Shown piece after piece: positions 1-9,197 of a stretch of 64,000 bases of DNA. The translations under genes and the position numbers were made by a program. The DNA comes from Leucobacter tenebrionis (GTDB taxonomy: Bacteria > Actinomycetota > Actinomycetes > Actinomycetales > Microbacteriaceae), in assembly GCF_019884725.1 (NCBI RefSeq), contig NZ_CP082322.1, forward strand, positions 1,116,001-1,180,000. The letters are read 5' to 3'. Within the stretch, counting starts at the first letter, position 1, and each line of letters begins with the position of its first letter. A model generated the notes under the pieces. That model saw only the letters and a program-made list of their open reading frames with translations, did no database searches and was not told the DNA's origin.

Positions 1-2
1 GC

Positions 3-179
3 ACGGCGAAGCGGTCGAAAGGCATGAGTCCGAGCCAAGTCGACATGGCCGCACGCCTCTATGAGTCTGGCCTCTCGCTCGCGAGTGTCGGCGCGCAGCT
101 CAATTTCGACGCAACAACGATCCGCACGATGCTTATACGAAGCGGCATAGCAATGCGTGACTCACATGGACGGTACTGA
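3..179 (+). CDS. C-terminal fragment of recombinase-like helix-turn-helix protein
   Basis: This is the 3' end of a plus-strand gene entering from the left edge; 58 codons are visible before TGA. The tail reads as an HTH of the kind found at the C-terminus of actinobacterial resolvase/recombinase proteins: a short Ser-Pro linker, then AARLYESGLSLASVGAQL as first helices, then DATTIRTMLIRSGIAMR. This domain normally lets the recombinase bind its site. The catalytic part is outside the window, so it could also be a small stand-alone HTH protein. It converges on the trlF-like gene with about 12 bases between stops. Confidence 0.5.
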   Translation, partial: TAKRSKGMSPSQVDMAARLYESGLSLASVGAQLNFDATTIRTMLIRSGIAMRDSHGRY

Positions 180-191
180 CCGGACTTCACG

Positions 192-2816
192 CTAGAACCC
201 GTAAAGATGCTGTCGAGCGTTGAAAGCTGCTGGCCCGCCCTCGAGCACGTTCTCAACGTGGGAACGAATGGTCACATCGTCCAGGGAACCGATGCCGTCC
301 GCTGCAGCTCGACCATTCTGACCATCCCCTTCGAGAGCCACGATCAACTCAGCATCGCCAAGCACTGGAACGTTCGCATTGTGAGTGCTCGCGATGATCT
401 GACGCTTACCCTTCAGAGTCCGAAGGTTGGTGACGATGCCGTCATAGACGAATCGGTTGTCCAGATCGTCCTCGGGCTGATCGATCACGAGCGGAGCGTT
501 CGATGCGCCGAGCAGGAGAAGGAGCAGGGCGGTCGCGCGCTGCCCCTTCGACAGATCGTCCATCTTCTTGAACTCGCGCGTGCCCGTTCCTGCCTGAACG
601 TCGAGTTGAACCTCCACCGCTTGCCCCACTGATTGCTCCTCGAGCTGTCGGAAAAGAGGCTCTCCGGCCTCAAGCAGAGACCGCGCCTGTGCACCGCTGA
701 TCGAGAACTGTGCGCTCAGTTCCGACTCTCCGGCTCGCGCCGCCTCTACGAAGGCTCGCGTTGAGAAGTTGTCCTGGTCGATAGCCGCCATGATGCGATT
801 GCGCTGACCGGAGATGGACTGCTCGATCAACGACTTGATGTGCTTCCGATCCGACGCGGGGACGGGCTTTACGATCACGACGCCGCCAGTCGCGGCGTTC
901 GCGGCACGGATCGCTTCGGTCAGTTCTCGTGCCCGATCGTTCTCGTGGCCTGCGAGCGCCTGCAGCAGGATGTCCCGCTCGGTTTGCAGGCCCCGAAGGC
1001 TCGTTGCAATACCGGCGCGTCGAGACTCCTTGGCCTTCAACGTCTCCAGTGCCCTGGTCGTGTCGAGGTACTTGTTGGGCTCCAGCCCCTCCTCCACGAG
1101 CTTGCGAAGCACCTCATCGTGCTCGTCGCGCTGCTCGCGAACTGCGTCTGACCATTCGGTCTTCGCTGTCTCGATCTCCAAAGATGCCGCGTCGAGCGCT
1201 GTGCGGGCCTCAGCCGCAAGGGCCGTCAGCTTGGCGGCAAGTGCCGTCGACGCAGCCTGAGCGCGCTTGAGATAGTCAGATCTGGGTGAGTCGTCAATGT
1301 TCTCGAACGCGGCCTCAAGCTTCGTGATCAGCTGCGGGTCGGTGAGCGCTGTTAGCGATTCCTGAGCTGTGGCCACGCGCGCCGTTGCTTCAGTGAATAC
1401 CGCTTCGTCCTGGGTGAGTCGCGTGACTTCCTTGAGGCGAGTCGGCACATCCGTGTCGGTGTAGTGCCGCACCTGCTCCTCGAGCCGAGGGACGTCCGCA
1501 AGCTCATCCTCGAGCTGGGTTCGCCCCTCCTCTGCACGAGTCAATTTCTCTCGGTTCAGCTTGAGCTTGGCCAAAGTCTCGATGTGCTCGGCCGTCAGTT
1601 CGCCACTCCCTTGGAACCGCTGCAGCATGCTCGCGACCTTCGAGCTGTCGTTCGTCAGTTCGGCAAGCTCGTGTTGCCCGAAGATCTCCACGTTTGCGAT
1701 GACGTCGACTGGCCGCAGGTTGGTGGCAGTACCGCTCTCGTCTTTCACTACCGGAAGGTTGTTGACAGAGCGCTCGATGGTGAACGTACGCACCGACGGC
1801 GAGGTGGTCTCGACGAGCAGCTTCACCACGGTGCCCGACTTGAGCACACCGCTCACGATGCCGTCATGGTCTCGCTTCGCCTCCGCACCGATCGGGGTGA
1901 GCCCCAGCACAAATCGGAGGCTCTCGATGGCCGTCGATTTCCCAGTGCCTCGTCCGCCAATGAGTGTCGTGAGATCGGTCGAAAGCGGAATCGTCACGCC
2001 ATCCAGAAAGCCGCCGACCCACGAGATTTCTTTCAGGGTGGGGCGCGGTTCGATTGCGGGATCCTCCAGCGAGACTCGAGTCTCAGGCGTTCGGACAGCG
2101 AGCTTGAGGCTGTCCACGGAGAGGCGACTGACCTTGAACCAGCAGCTCGCCCCCTCGCTCTGGAGGGCGCACGGCTTCGTCACATCGTCGGCATGGATCG
2201 CGGCAAGCGGGTGAGCCCTGTCATAGGGCTTGGTGCCGTTGAGGATCGCCGCCTGGTCTGTGCCATCGGGTTGGCTCGGTGTGATGCCGAGTGCATGAAG
2301 GTCCGGGTGCTTGATCTTGGTGACGAGTGGCTGTCCAGCGCGGCCAGTCAGGAGGCCGCTGTTCGGAACGTTGACGTGGGCAGGAATCACGAGGGCGCCC
2401 TGCGCGGTCATCTTCTCGAGGATGTCGGTAAACGGCTCGCCGGTTGTCCCGTTGGCGCAGCCAGGTGATACCCCGCACATCCCGATCGCGGCGTTGATCG
2501 TCGCTGCGCTGGTGCCCGCTTCGAAGATCACAAGGATGTGGATGCCCTCGTCGGAGTTCGCCTCGAAGCCGGGAAGGGCAACGATGCCCCGATCGGCTGC
2601 GTCGCGGATGAGCTGAAGTGCGGAGTCGACCTTCCAGTGATCCGTGATGGCGAACAGCTCGATACCCTGCGCTTCGCATTCGTCGAGCAGGGCCTTGTTG
2701 TAGTCCGCCTCCGTGTTGTACGTCGCCGACGGCGCGTTCTTCCCTTGGTATTCGTAGGGGTTCACCTGGAGTGCGGCTCGCACCCATCGTGCCCCGGGGC
2801 CAGTCTTATCGTTCAT
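192..2816 (-). CDS. TrlF-like PHP-domain/SMC-like ATPase
   Basis: 874-aa protein with an N-terminal PHP-like domain (about 1-250; FAITDH at 55-60, PGFEANSDEGIH near 85, PAHVN near 145) and an SMC/ABC-type ATPase. Walker A GGRGTGKS is near 290, a coiled-coil-like Glu/Arg/Leu-rich stretch spans about 390-640, the signature LSKGQ is near 757, Walker B LVIDQPEDD near 778 and the H-loop STHN near 810. This order fits the TrlF family of AAA-like ATPases often found in defence islands. The usual HxH of PHP motif I is not visible; the equivalent stretch is ALQVNPYEYQG. ATG 2816 is chosen because a GGGGGATGAG-type ribosome site precedes it; TTG 2828 is possible. It is the last gene of the defence operon, 128 bases after the ApeA-like gene. 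Its enzymatic substrate is unknown. Confidence 0.8.
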   Translation of the reverse strand: MNDKTGPGARWVRAALQVNPYEYQGKNAPSATYNTEADYNKALLDECEAQGIELFAITDHWKVDSALQLIRDAADRGIVALPGFEANSDEGIHILVIFEAGTSAATINAAIGMCGVSPGCANGTTGEPFTDILEKMTAQGALVIPAHVNVPNSGLLTGRAGQPLVTKIKHPDLHALGITPSQPDGTDQAAILNGTKPYDRAHPLAAIHADDVTKPCALQSEGASCWFKVSRLSVDSLKLAVRTPETRVSLEDPAIEPRPTLKEISWVGGFLDGVTIPLSTDLTTLIGGRGTGKSTAIESLRFVLGLTPIGAEAKRDHDGIVSGVLKSGTVVKLLVETTSPSVRTFTIERSVNNLPVVKDESGTATNLRPVDVIANVEIFGQHELAELTNDSSKVASMLQRFQGSGELTAEHIETLAKLKLNREKLTRAEEGRTQLEDELADVPRLEEQVRHYTDTDVPTRLKEVTRLTQDEAVFTEATARVATAQESLTALTDPQLITKLEAAFENIDDSPRSDYLKRAQAASTALAAKLTALAAEARTALDAASLEIETAKTEWSDAVREQRDEHDEVLRKLVEEGLEPNKYLDTTRALETLKAKESRRAGIATSLRGLQTERDILLQALAGHENDRARELTEAIRAANAATGGVVIVKPVPASDRKHIKSLIEQSISGQRNRIMAAIDQDNFSTRAFVEAARAGESELSAQFSISGAQARSLLEAGEPLFRQLEEQSVGQAVEVQLDVQAGTGTREFKKMDDLSKGQRATALLLLLLGASNAPLVIDQPEDDLDNRFVYDGIVTNLRTLKGKRQIIASTHNANVPVLGDAELIVALEGDGQNGRAAADGIGSLDDVTIRSHVENVLEGGPAAFNARQHLYGF

Positions 2817-2944
2817 CTCATCCCCCAAGCTTTCTCCGAGCTGACGGGCATCGTTGCCCGCGCTCGCGTTACCTGTCTAATCTGGCGGCAGACACCAGCC
2901 GATCGGTCGGCGGAATCCTGCAGTGTGAAGCCGCCACCATTCCC

Positions 2945-4402
2945 TCAGCGCTCCCCGTTCCTGGCTGCACGCTCCTGCGCGCCGAGCGGAGCACCAAGCA
3001 ATCGGATGGCCTCAGAACGCACCGCCCGTTCGAGGATGTCAGCCACGATCGCCAAGTGCTGGGGTTCGAATGAGCCTGAGCCGTGCGACAGTGTGTTTCG
3101 GGCTCTTGTGAGAGCAGTCTGGAGCGGGAGCGTTCCTTTACCGGTGTCTTCCTTGCGAACGGCCTTGATCAGTTCGGTCTTCGTGAGTTCCTCCGAGACT
3201 TCGTCCGGTAGTCGCTTCAGTAGATCTGAGAGCGCCGAGTCGAGGCCCTGCTGAGCCTCCCGACGGAGGTTCTTGTTGATGAATGTGAAGTCGGCCTTCT
3301 CGAGAAGTTGCTGGGCACGCGCAAGTATGCTCTCCCGCTTGAGGCCGTACTTCTCTTTGTTCGCCTCATGCTTGGCGCGGTTCTCGAAGCCGTATGATCC
3401 CTCCAGCGCTTGGAGCAGAAGTAGGAACCTCGAGCGGGGATGTTGGTCAGTAGCCGTTGCCATCGCACCGTAGGTCTCAAAGAGAGGGTGCCTAGCCGTG
3501 ATCTGTCGCTGCCAGGCATGTAGTAGGTCGAGCAGGCTCAGGTCGTCGTTCGCAAGGTTGACCGCCGAACGAATCTCCTCGACGGCAGCGCGGGTTGAGT
3601 TGACGGGCAGGTGGGTGATGTCCCAGCCGAACACTTGGTCGCGGTGCGAGCGCGGGGCGGCCTCATCGACCAGCGTGAGAAGGTACCGAAGCTCACGGGG
3701 AGCACCCGTCAGGAGTGAGATGAGCTGGCGGAGAGGGCGCACCCACTCAAGCCACCAATCGACAACCGTCAGTGGCTCGTCTGAGTTGAGGCGCAGGACA
3801 GGGCCGAAGGCCATCCTGAATTCGTAGCCGTCGAGCGCCCGCACGCTGTAGTCGTAGCTGAAAATCATCGACTGGCCGCCGACGCTCCAGGTGAACTTGG
3901 CGTCCTTGTCGACGGTGGCTTCCCAGACTGGCTCGTCGCCAGCCTTCATCGGCATTTTGACGCGAGAGATTGGGGCGACCCCCGCGACCGATTCCAGCCC
4001 CTCGATCTGGAGCTCGATGGAGGCGTACTTCCGGTGTTCCGCCGTGTCGAATGCGTCAAGTGACAGTGCTGCGAAGGCTCCCACGGCTCGGCCGCTTCCT
4101 GGGAAGCTGTAGCTGAGTTCGCCGTTCATCAGGGCCACGTAGGCCCCGCTTGAGAGTCGGCCTGTGAGGACGTCGAAGGCGTGGCGCTGTGGGAACGAGG
4201 CGACTCCCGTGGCTCCTTCGGACACCCACTCGATCGGCAGATCGCCGTACAGGATCCCGGTTGGGTACTTCCCCTGCTCAACGGTCAGAAGTCCCGGAAT
4301 CGCCAGATGGCCACCCCTACGGTCGGGCACCTGCCAGGTGATGAGGTACTCGCCGGTCTCAAACGGCAGCTTGACTGCTGAGGTCTCCTTGGCTGGTTTC
4401 AT
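2945..4402 (-). CDS. ApeA-like HEPN-domain defence protein
   Basis: 485-aa protein. The first ~270 residues form a beta-rich domain resembling the N-terminal domain of ApeA family proteins. The C-terminal ~180 residues are helical and contain ARNTLSHGSG near 437, which matches the RNxxxH motif (R-x4-H) of HEPN ribonucleases. ApeA proteins are anti-phage HEPN proteins thought to cleave RNA on infection and stop growth. The start overlaps the qatD stop by four bases (ATGA), so it is translationally coupled to the Qat genes. Family assignment rests on architecture and the HEPN motif; the exact RNA target cannot be read from sequence. Confidence 0.7.
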   Translation of the reverse strand: MKPAKETSAVKLPFETGEYLITWQVPDRRGGHLAIPGLLTVEQGKYPTGILYGDLPIEWVSEGATGVASFPQRHAFDVLTGRLSSGAYVALMNGELSYSFPGSGRAVGAFAALSLDAFDTAEHRKYASIELQIEGLESVAGVAPISRVKMPMKAGDEPVWEATVDKDAKFTWSVGGQSMIFSYDYSVRALDGYEFRMAFGPVLRLNSDEPLTVVDWWLEWVRPLRQLISLLTGAPRELRYLLTLVDEAAPRSHRDQVFGWDITHLPVNSTRAAVEEIRSAVNLANDDLSLLDLLHAWQRQITARHPLFETYGAMATATDQHPRSRFLLLLQALEGSYGFENRAKHEANKEKYGLKRESILARAQQLLEKADFTFINKNLRREAQQGLDSALSDLLKRLPDEVSEELTKTELIKAVRKEDTGKGTLPLQTALTRARNTLSHGSGSFEPQHLAIVADILERAVRSEAIRLLGAPLGAQERAARNGER

Positions 4403-5187
4403 CGCGGCGCTCCGTTCGCACGCGCGAAGGCGATCATCCGCCGAACAGCGGCAGGGAGAAGGCCGTCAACGTTCGTCTCACCCACAAGGCGGACCAGGTT
4501 CGCCCAGACCTGCCTGCGGACAGCTTGGACATCGAGACTGTAAATCCTCGCCAGCGCCTGTTCGACGTCGTCGACGGAACCCGGCTGTCGCGGCAAAGTG
4601 GATGTGCGATCACCGGACGGATGGTCGGTCTCGGTAAGAATCCGCTCGAGCGGGATCAGCGAGACGTCAGCCGGGTACTTCATCCCTGCGGCGTTGATCG
4701 AGAACCAGCAGTCGAGTTCGATCGCCCGCAACGTCTCGGCCTCGTTGCCGCGCCACCAGTGGAGCACAGCACCCTTGATCGGCGTTCGCTCCAGCGCGCC
4801 CAGAACGCGGCCCGACGCACCTGAACTGTGGATAGAGGCGACGCGGGGGGTCCTCTGAAGCGCGCTAAGCACCGAGGCGAACACCTGCTCCTGATCCGCA
4901 ATGGGCACCTTTGAGCGCCCGTCCAACCCGATCTCACTCACGAAGGCGGTCGACGCGAGCAATGAGCTAAACCTCGTTGCGTCGAAGTCCTGCTGCGCCT
5001 GCGCGACGCCTGGATGACAGCCGACGCCCCAGATCGTGACCTGATCGCGACGAGCTCTGACGGACTCGTACTCGTCCAACGATCGAGTCGCCGCGAACAC
5101 GACTGCGCCGAGCCGCTCGAGGTCGGCGGAGCGAGTCTTCGGGTTGATATGCGCATGCAGGTCGAGCGGGGGAAGCTGGGGTGCCAT
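4399..5187 (-). CDS. qatD: QatD: TatD-like metal-dependent DNase
   Basis: 262-aa TatD-family hydrolase of the TIM-barrel amidohydrolase fold. Metal-binding elements are visible in order: LHAH (His11/His13), GCHPG near 55, the SEIGLDG glutamate near 84, SIHSSGASG near 118, and TETDHPSGDR near 190. TatD enzymes are Mg-dependent 3'-5' exonucleases; in the Qat defence system the homologue is QatD. The gene overlaps qatC by one base and the ApeA-like gene by four, in the order qatA-B-C-D seen in described Qat systems. Identification as QatD comes from family plus context. Confidence 0.88.
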   Translation of the reverse strand: MAPQLPPLDLHAHINPKTRSADLERLGAVVFAATRSLDEYESVRARRDQVTIWGVGCHPGVAQAQQDFDATRFSSLLASTAFVSEIGLDGRSKVPIADQEQVFASVLSALQRTPRVASIHSSGASGRVLGALERTPIKGAVLHWWRGNEAETLRAIELDCWFSINAAGMKYPADVSLIPLERILTETDHPSGDRTSTLPRQPGSVDDVEQALARIYSLDVQAVRRQVWANLVRLVGETNVDGLLPAAVRRMIAFARANGAPR

Positions 5188-6485
5188 CAGAAGAGCCCCC
5201 GCAGTTCCTCAACTCCACGCCGGGACAGCGCGAGCGCGTCCTGCGCGGTGTATCCCTCCGGCAGTGACATCGCCATCACGTCGCGTGGCCGGATGCCTCG
5301 GTCGACGAAGTCGCGGAGCGGCTCAACGATCGACTTCTGCCGGACGAACGTGCCGTACCTGCCACTCGCATCTTCGGAGAGATAGGTCGTGGCGTCTGGA
5401 ATGCCGGCGGCGGTGAAAGCTGCTCGGCGGACGAGGCAGCCGAAGCAGACACCGCAGGAGGAACCAGCTGGCGCTCCGCTGTAGCGCCCATCGGTGTGCG
5501 AACAGGAGTTTGTGCTGCTGAGGTAGGCCGAGGCGGCGTCGATGCCAACGGCATCTGCCACACGGCGGAACATCTCGCCCTTCGTGAGCGTCTCGAAGGG
5601 GTTCTCGATAAGGCCATGACCGCCCACGCTGTGCATCAGCGCAGACAGTTCCCGTAGGAAGCGCGGATGGGTGGTGTGCGTCGACAGGCTGCCACGGCGA
5701 TCGGGGCCGAGCGGCGGGTTGAGCGAGGCAAAGCCGTTCTCGGCAATCCAGAGCGTCGAGCCAGCGCGCTCAGCGACGGCAAGCCCGAGCGCAAGGAAGA
5801 GCAGTGAGCGCGAGCGCGTCGACGTCTCGCTGCGGAACGATGAGCCGTCAAGGCGCCTCGATCCACGATGGAGGTGGAACTGATGATGCACCTGCCGGAT
5901 ACCGGGTATCAGCTCGTTAATCGCGCTGACGATGCCCTGTTGCACCGGGGAGATCGCGGTCGAGCTGTACTGAGACACCAGCGACTGGGAATGGTTCCCG
6001 CCCAGCTCGACTGCGGACAACAGTGCGCCAGCGGCCGAGTCAGCGCCCCCGCTCAGAAGCACCGTCCGGTCGTGGTGCTGCTCCTCGATCGGCAGTCCGG
6101 TCGCCTCAGCCAAAGGAGCCTGAGTGAAGGCGAATGCCCAGCTGTCACCCGAGAGGAACCCGACCGTGCGGGATAGCTGCTCGGCAAGCGGCGCCCAGAT
6201 TTCAGGATCGGTCACCTCAACGGTGAGGTCAAAGTCCCGTGCGTTCCAGCTCGAGCCTCCGGCCTCACGGTGCACTGATCGATCAGCGGCAAGAACACCG
6301 AGCGCAATCCGGACAAGGTCGACGTTGCGTGGGTTCACCACGCCAAGGCCGGCCAGGTGGGGATCGACACCGCCAGTGAAGGTGGTGCGGCCGTTGCGCG
6401 TCCAGAGGAAGACCTCGTCGAAGCCGCCTTCCTCAAGGCCGGCATCAGCAGCTGCCTCGGAGAGTGTGAGCAGCAGCCGGGTCAT
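5187..6485 (-). CDS. qatC: QatC: QueC-like 7-cyano-7-deazaguanine synthase-type protein
   Basis: 432-aa protein with a PP-loop ATP pyrophosphatase core: LLSGGADSAAG near 147 is the SGGxDS motif. The C-terminal half has a cysteine cluster (CSHTDGRY, then SSCGVCFGCLVRRAAF near 345) like the zinc site of QueC. QueC makes the deazaguanine precursor preQ0; QatC keeps the fold but its substrate in defence is not established. It is longer than QueC (about 220-230 aa) owing to an extra N-terminal region. It overlaps qatB by four bases (ATGA) and qatD by one. Confidence 0.9.
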   Translation of the reverse strand: MTRLLLTLSEAAADAGLEEGGFDEVFLWTRNGRTTFTGGVDPHLAGLGVVNPRNVDLVRIALGVLAADRSVHREAGGSSWNARDFDLTVEVTDPEIWAPLAEQLSRTVGFLSGDSWAFAFTQAPLAEATGLPIEEQHHDRTVLLSGGADSAAGALLSAVELGGNHSQSLVSQYSSTAISPVQQGIVSAINELIPGIRQVHHQFHLHRGSRRLDGSSFRSETSTRSRSLLFLALGLAVAERAGSTLWIAENGFASLNPPLGPDRRGSLSTHTTHPRFLRELSALMHSVGGHGLIENPFETLTKGEMFRRVADAVGIDAASAYLSSTNSCSHTDGRYSGAPAGSSCGVCFGCLVRRAAFTAAGIPDATTYLSEDASGRYGTFVRQKSIVEPLRDFVDRGIRPRDVMAMSLPEGYTAQDALALSRRGVEELRGLF

Positions 6486-7324
6486 GACGTGACTCCGAAG
6501 ATCTGCCCGATATCGCGGATGCCGTTCTCGATGGCCTGCGCCATCTGCTGCTCGGTCGCGCCTGCCGGGTTCAGGGTTGCCTGCGCCGCATACTCCGCTG
6601 CCACATCACGGATCTGGCGCTCCAAGCTACGGCGCTTCTCGAAGCTGGCGTCCTTGGCGTAGATCGTCGCTGACACCTCGGTCAACGCGGTCTCCGCGAT
6701 CGTTGTCTCGATCGACTTCCTGACGACATCCTCCGGCGTCGGCGGATGATCCGCAGGCTGCTCCAAGATCCACTCGACAACGGTCGCGACGATGTCGCGT
6801 TCCTCAGCATCCGCAACTGTGCTGTCGGCCTGGGACTCAAAGGTCGCCTCGATGATCTTGAGCCCGATAGCGACAGGGTCACCGAGCGACTGCAGCTCGT
6901 CGTAGTTGAGACCAGCCTCACGCAGGGCCTCCCGGTTGCCAGACGAGTAGGCAAGCGCAAGCCGCCCAGCTCGCCCAGCTGCCCGAGATACCCGACCGAC
7001 AGAGCGGGTGGCACCACCCGATGAACGGCCACCCCCTCCGCCTCGGGCACCGCCCCCGCCGCCACCACCCGGGCCGTCGCTGCGCCCACCGCGTCCGCGC
7101 GAGTTGAGCAGGACGCGAAGCGCCGGCCCGAGGTCTACACGCGGTTGCGCCGGAGTTCCGGGACGCGGCGGATCAGAAACGTGGTCGGCTCCGTCCGCGC
7201 CGCTCGTGTCAGCACCATCGGCGGCGCCTGGCCCACCTGCGGCATCAAGCCACGCCGCAATGTTGTCGCGCAGGTCGCCTGCGTCCTTGCCACCGCTGCC
7301 GCCGAATGAGCCGCTAGTTCCCAT
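6482..7324 (-). CDS. qatB: QatB: Qat anti-phage system component
   Basis: 280-aa protein. The N-terminal ~110 residues are Gly/Asp/Ala-rich with a run of glycines (about 85-105), suggesting a flexible segment. The rest is predicted helical (AGRAGRLALAY, then EQPADHPPTPEDVV and GIRDIGQIFG at the end). No catalytic motif is seen. It is called QatB from its place between a KAP ATPase (QatA) and a QueC-like protein (QatC); the helical domain with a Gly-rich N-terminus fits that family. ATG 7324 lies inside the end of qatA (11-base overlap). The open frame extends upstream, but that part is antisense-like and Arg/Ser-rich. Confidence 0.75.
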   Translation of the reverse strand: MGTSGSFGGSGGKDAGDLRDNIAAWLDAAGGPGAADGADTSGADGADHVSDPPRPGTPAQPRVDLGPALRVLLNSRGRGGRSDGPGGGGGGGARGGGGGRSSGGATRSVGRVSRAAGRAGRLALAYSSGNREALREAGLNYDELQSLGDPVAIGLKIIEATFESQADSTVADAEERDIVATVVEWILEQPADHPPTPEDVVRKSIETTIAETALTEVSATIYAKDASFEKRRSLERQIRDVAAEYAAQATLNPAGATEQQMAQAIENGIRDIGQIFGVTS

Positions 7325-9197
7325 TGCCGCTCCACGCCGTCTCGACGATGCCCACAGACTGCTGGAGTTGCTGGTCGTCTGACCCGTCCCGCCAGGCCTC
7401 AAGCACCGGCCGATAGACCGCCTGATCCAGCGGTCGAAGCTTGATGATCGTCGCCGGTTCGACGTGGGCGGCGGGAAGACTCTTCAGCGCCGCCACAACA
7501 CTCGGCTGGGTACTGGGCTGCTGCGCCGCGAGGCGAAGCAGGCTCTCGACGGTGAACTTCTGCAGAGCGGGCTGATCGCGAGTTCGGCGTCCGAGATGGC
7601 CGACCAAGATCTGGGCGTCGCCCTCTGGAAGCAGCTTCAAGGTTTCGTCGGTGACGCCTGCACGGTCGAGCTTGAGGCTCGAGGCCAGGGCAACCGCGAG
7701 GTCGCGGAGACGCTCGGGTAGCCCGGTGTCGATGACCTCGATCTTGGCGAATGAGGCAGCAAGGTAGAGGTACCCGGAGATGGCGGATGCATCAAGTACG
7801 GGCGGGAGTTTCGCCCAGCGGCGGAGAGTGTCGCTGAAGTCGTCATCACGAGCGGGCTCTGGCTCCGGCTCGGTAACGGCAGGCTTCTTTCTGGCGCCGC
7901 GCTCCTTCGGCGTCTCTTCCTCGGAAGTTTCAGACGCAGGTTCCTCAATCGTCTCTACGCGACCGTTCGCAGCAACGTCGAGCGCGTCAAGCTTGTCGCG
8001 CAGCTGGTTCGACGCGAGCCAGCCGAGCACGGTCTCAAAGTCATCGGTGAGGATGCGCTCCAGCACCATGAGCTTGGCAACCTCATCCGGCTCCAGCTCG
8101 AATCCACGACGCCGGGCAACGGCCTGGCGTACATTCAGGTCGTTGAGGAACCGCTTAATGCGGCGCGGATTGCCGTGGAACTTCTCATAGAGGATTGGCG
8201 TCAGGCGTGTGGCCGTGACAAGGTGCTCCGCCAGCACACTGCCATCCTCGACCTCCAGGTCGTCGAGGCTGCCGCCACCTATGCGCAGCTCGTCGCACTT
8301 CGTGACGAAGGACGCATATGCCGCCTCGTCTTCGCTCAGCTCGGACTTCGCGAGAAGGAGGAAAAGATACGCCTCGGTGTCGAATCGGCTCAGCGCGGGA
8401 AGAGGGATGGTCGTCTGGACGATCTTGTGCAGGTAGAGCTTGGCCGGATCCTCATCCTCGTTTTTCGGAGCCGCAGTCTTGAGCTTCTGCTGGATCGCCT
8501 CGGCGACGCGATCCTCATCGGCCGCGATGACGAAGGACATGCGCTTGGCCGAAAGGAACAGCCTGATCGCTTCAAGGGTCTCGACCACAGTGTCCGGCAG
8601 GCAGCGGTCGAGATCGTCGACGAGCACCACCACACGCGACAGGTGGGCCAGCGCGGGATCAGCCAACAACGTCTCGAACTCTTCGCGGAAGGCGGTCATG
8701 CCTTTCTCGCTGTCGAGGCTGTCAGGCTCGTCGCTCACCAGCCCGAAGACGTCATCGATGTTTGGCAGCTGCATGGTGATGGCGGTCTTCGCGGCCATCT
8801 TGACCGCCTTCGACCAGTTCACCTTGCGAACGAGCTTCTTAAAGGCTTCGAGGCCAGCCTTGCCAACCGGGTCTGACTCTTTGAACTCCTTGCTGAGTGC
8901 GCCGAGCACCTCAGCAAGGAGGCTCTCCTTCGGGCCGACTGCCGGGTCGTAAAGCCACGGCTGCGTCGAGATGACGAGCACCTTGCGATCGCTATCTTTG
9001 GAGCGCTCCGTGATCTCGGACTTGATCAACTCCAGCACACTGGTCTTGCCGCTGCCCCAAGCACCAGACAGACCGATTGCCACCGGGTCGAGTCCATCGT
9101 CGAAGATGGCGTCCGCGGCCGTCTCCGCCACGGCACGAAAGGCCAGCAGATCCTGGGTGGCGGGCTCATCCGACCAGAGCGGGTATGAGGAGGTCAT
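7314..9197 (-). CDS. qatA: QatA: KAP-family P-loop NTPase
   Basis: 627-aa KAP NTPase. Walker A GAWGSGKT lies at 45-52 and Walker B VVVLVDDLDRC near 190, the DDLDR form typical of KAP proteins. After about 440 there is a charged Glu/Thr/Lys-rich linker and a helical C-terminal domain. No clear transmembrane insert is visible, unlike many KAP proteins. QatA is the ATPase of the four-gene Qat anti-phage system. ATG 9197 overlaps the res stop (9194-9197, ATGA), so it is coupled to the restriction gene; its own end overlaps qatB. Confidence 0.88.
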   Translation of the reverse strand: MTSSYPLWSDEPATQDLLAFRAVAETAADAIFDDGLDPVAIGLSGAWGSGKTSVLELIKSEITERSKDSDRKVLVISTQPWLYDPAVGPKESLLAEVLGALSKEFKESDPVGKAGLEAFKKLVRKVNWSKAVKMAAKTAITMQLPNIDDVFGLVSDEPDSLDSEKGMTAFREEFETLLADPALAHLSRVVVLVDDLDRCLPDTVVETLEAIRLFLSAKRMSFVIAADEDRVAEAIQQKLKTAAPKNEDEDPAKLYLHKIVQTTIPLPALSRFDTEAYLFLLLAKSELSEDEAAYASFVTKCDELRIGGGSLDDLEVEDGSVLAEHLVTATRLTPILYEKFHGNPRRIKRFLNDLNVRQAVARRRGFELEPDEVAKLMVLERILTDDFETVLGWLASNQLRDKLDALDVAANGRVETIEEPASETSEEETPKERGARKKPAVTEPEPEPARDDDFSDTLRRWAKLPPVLDASAISGYLYLAASFAKIEVIDTGLPERLRDLAVALASSLKLDRAGVTDETLKLLPEGDAQILVGHLGRRTRDQPALQKFTVESLLRLAAQQPSTQPSVVAALKSLPAAHVEPATIIKLRPLDQAVYRPVLEAWRDGSDDQQLQQSVGIVETAWSGNGN

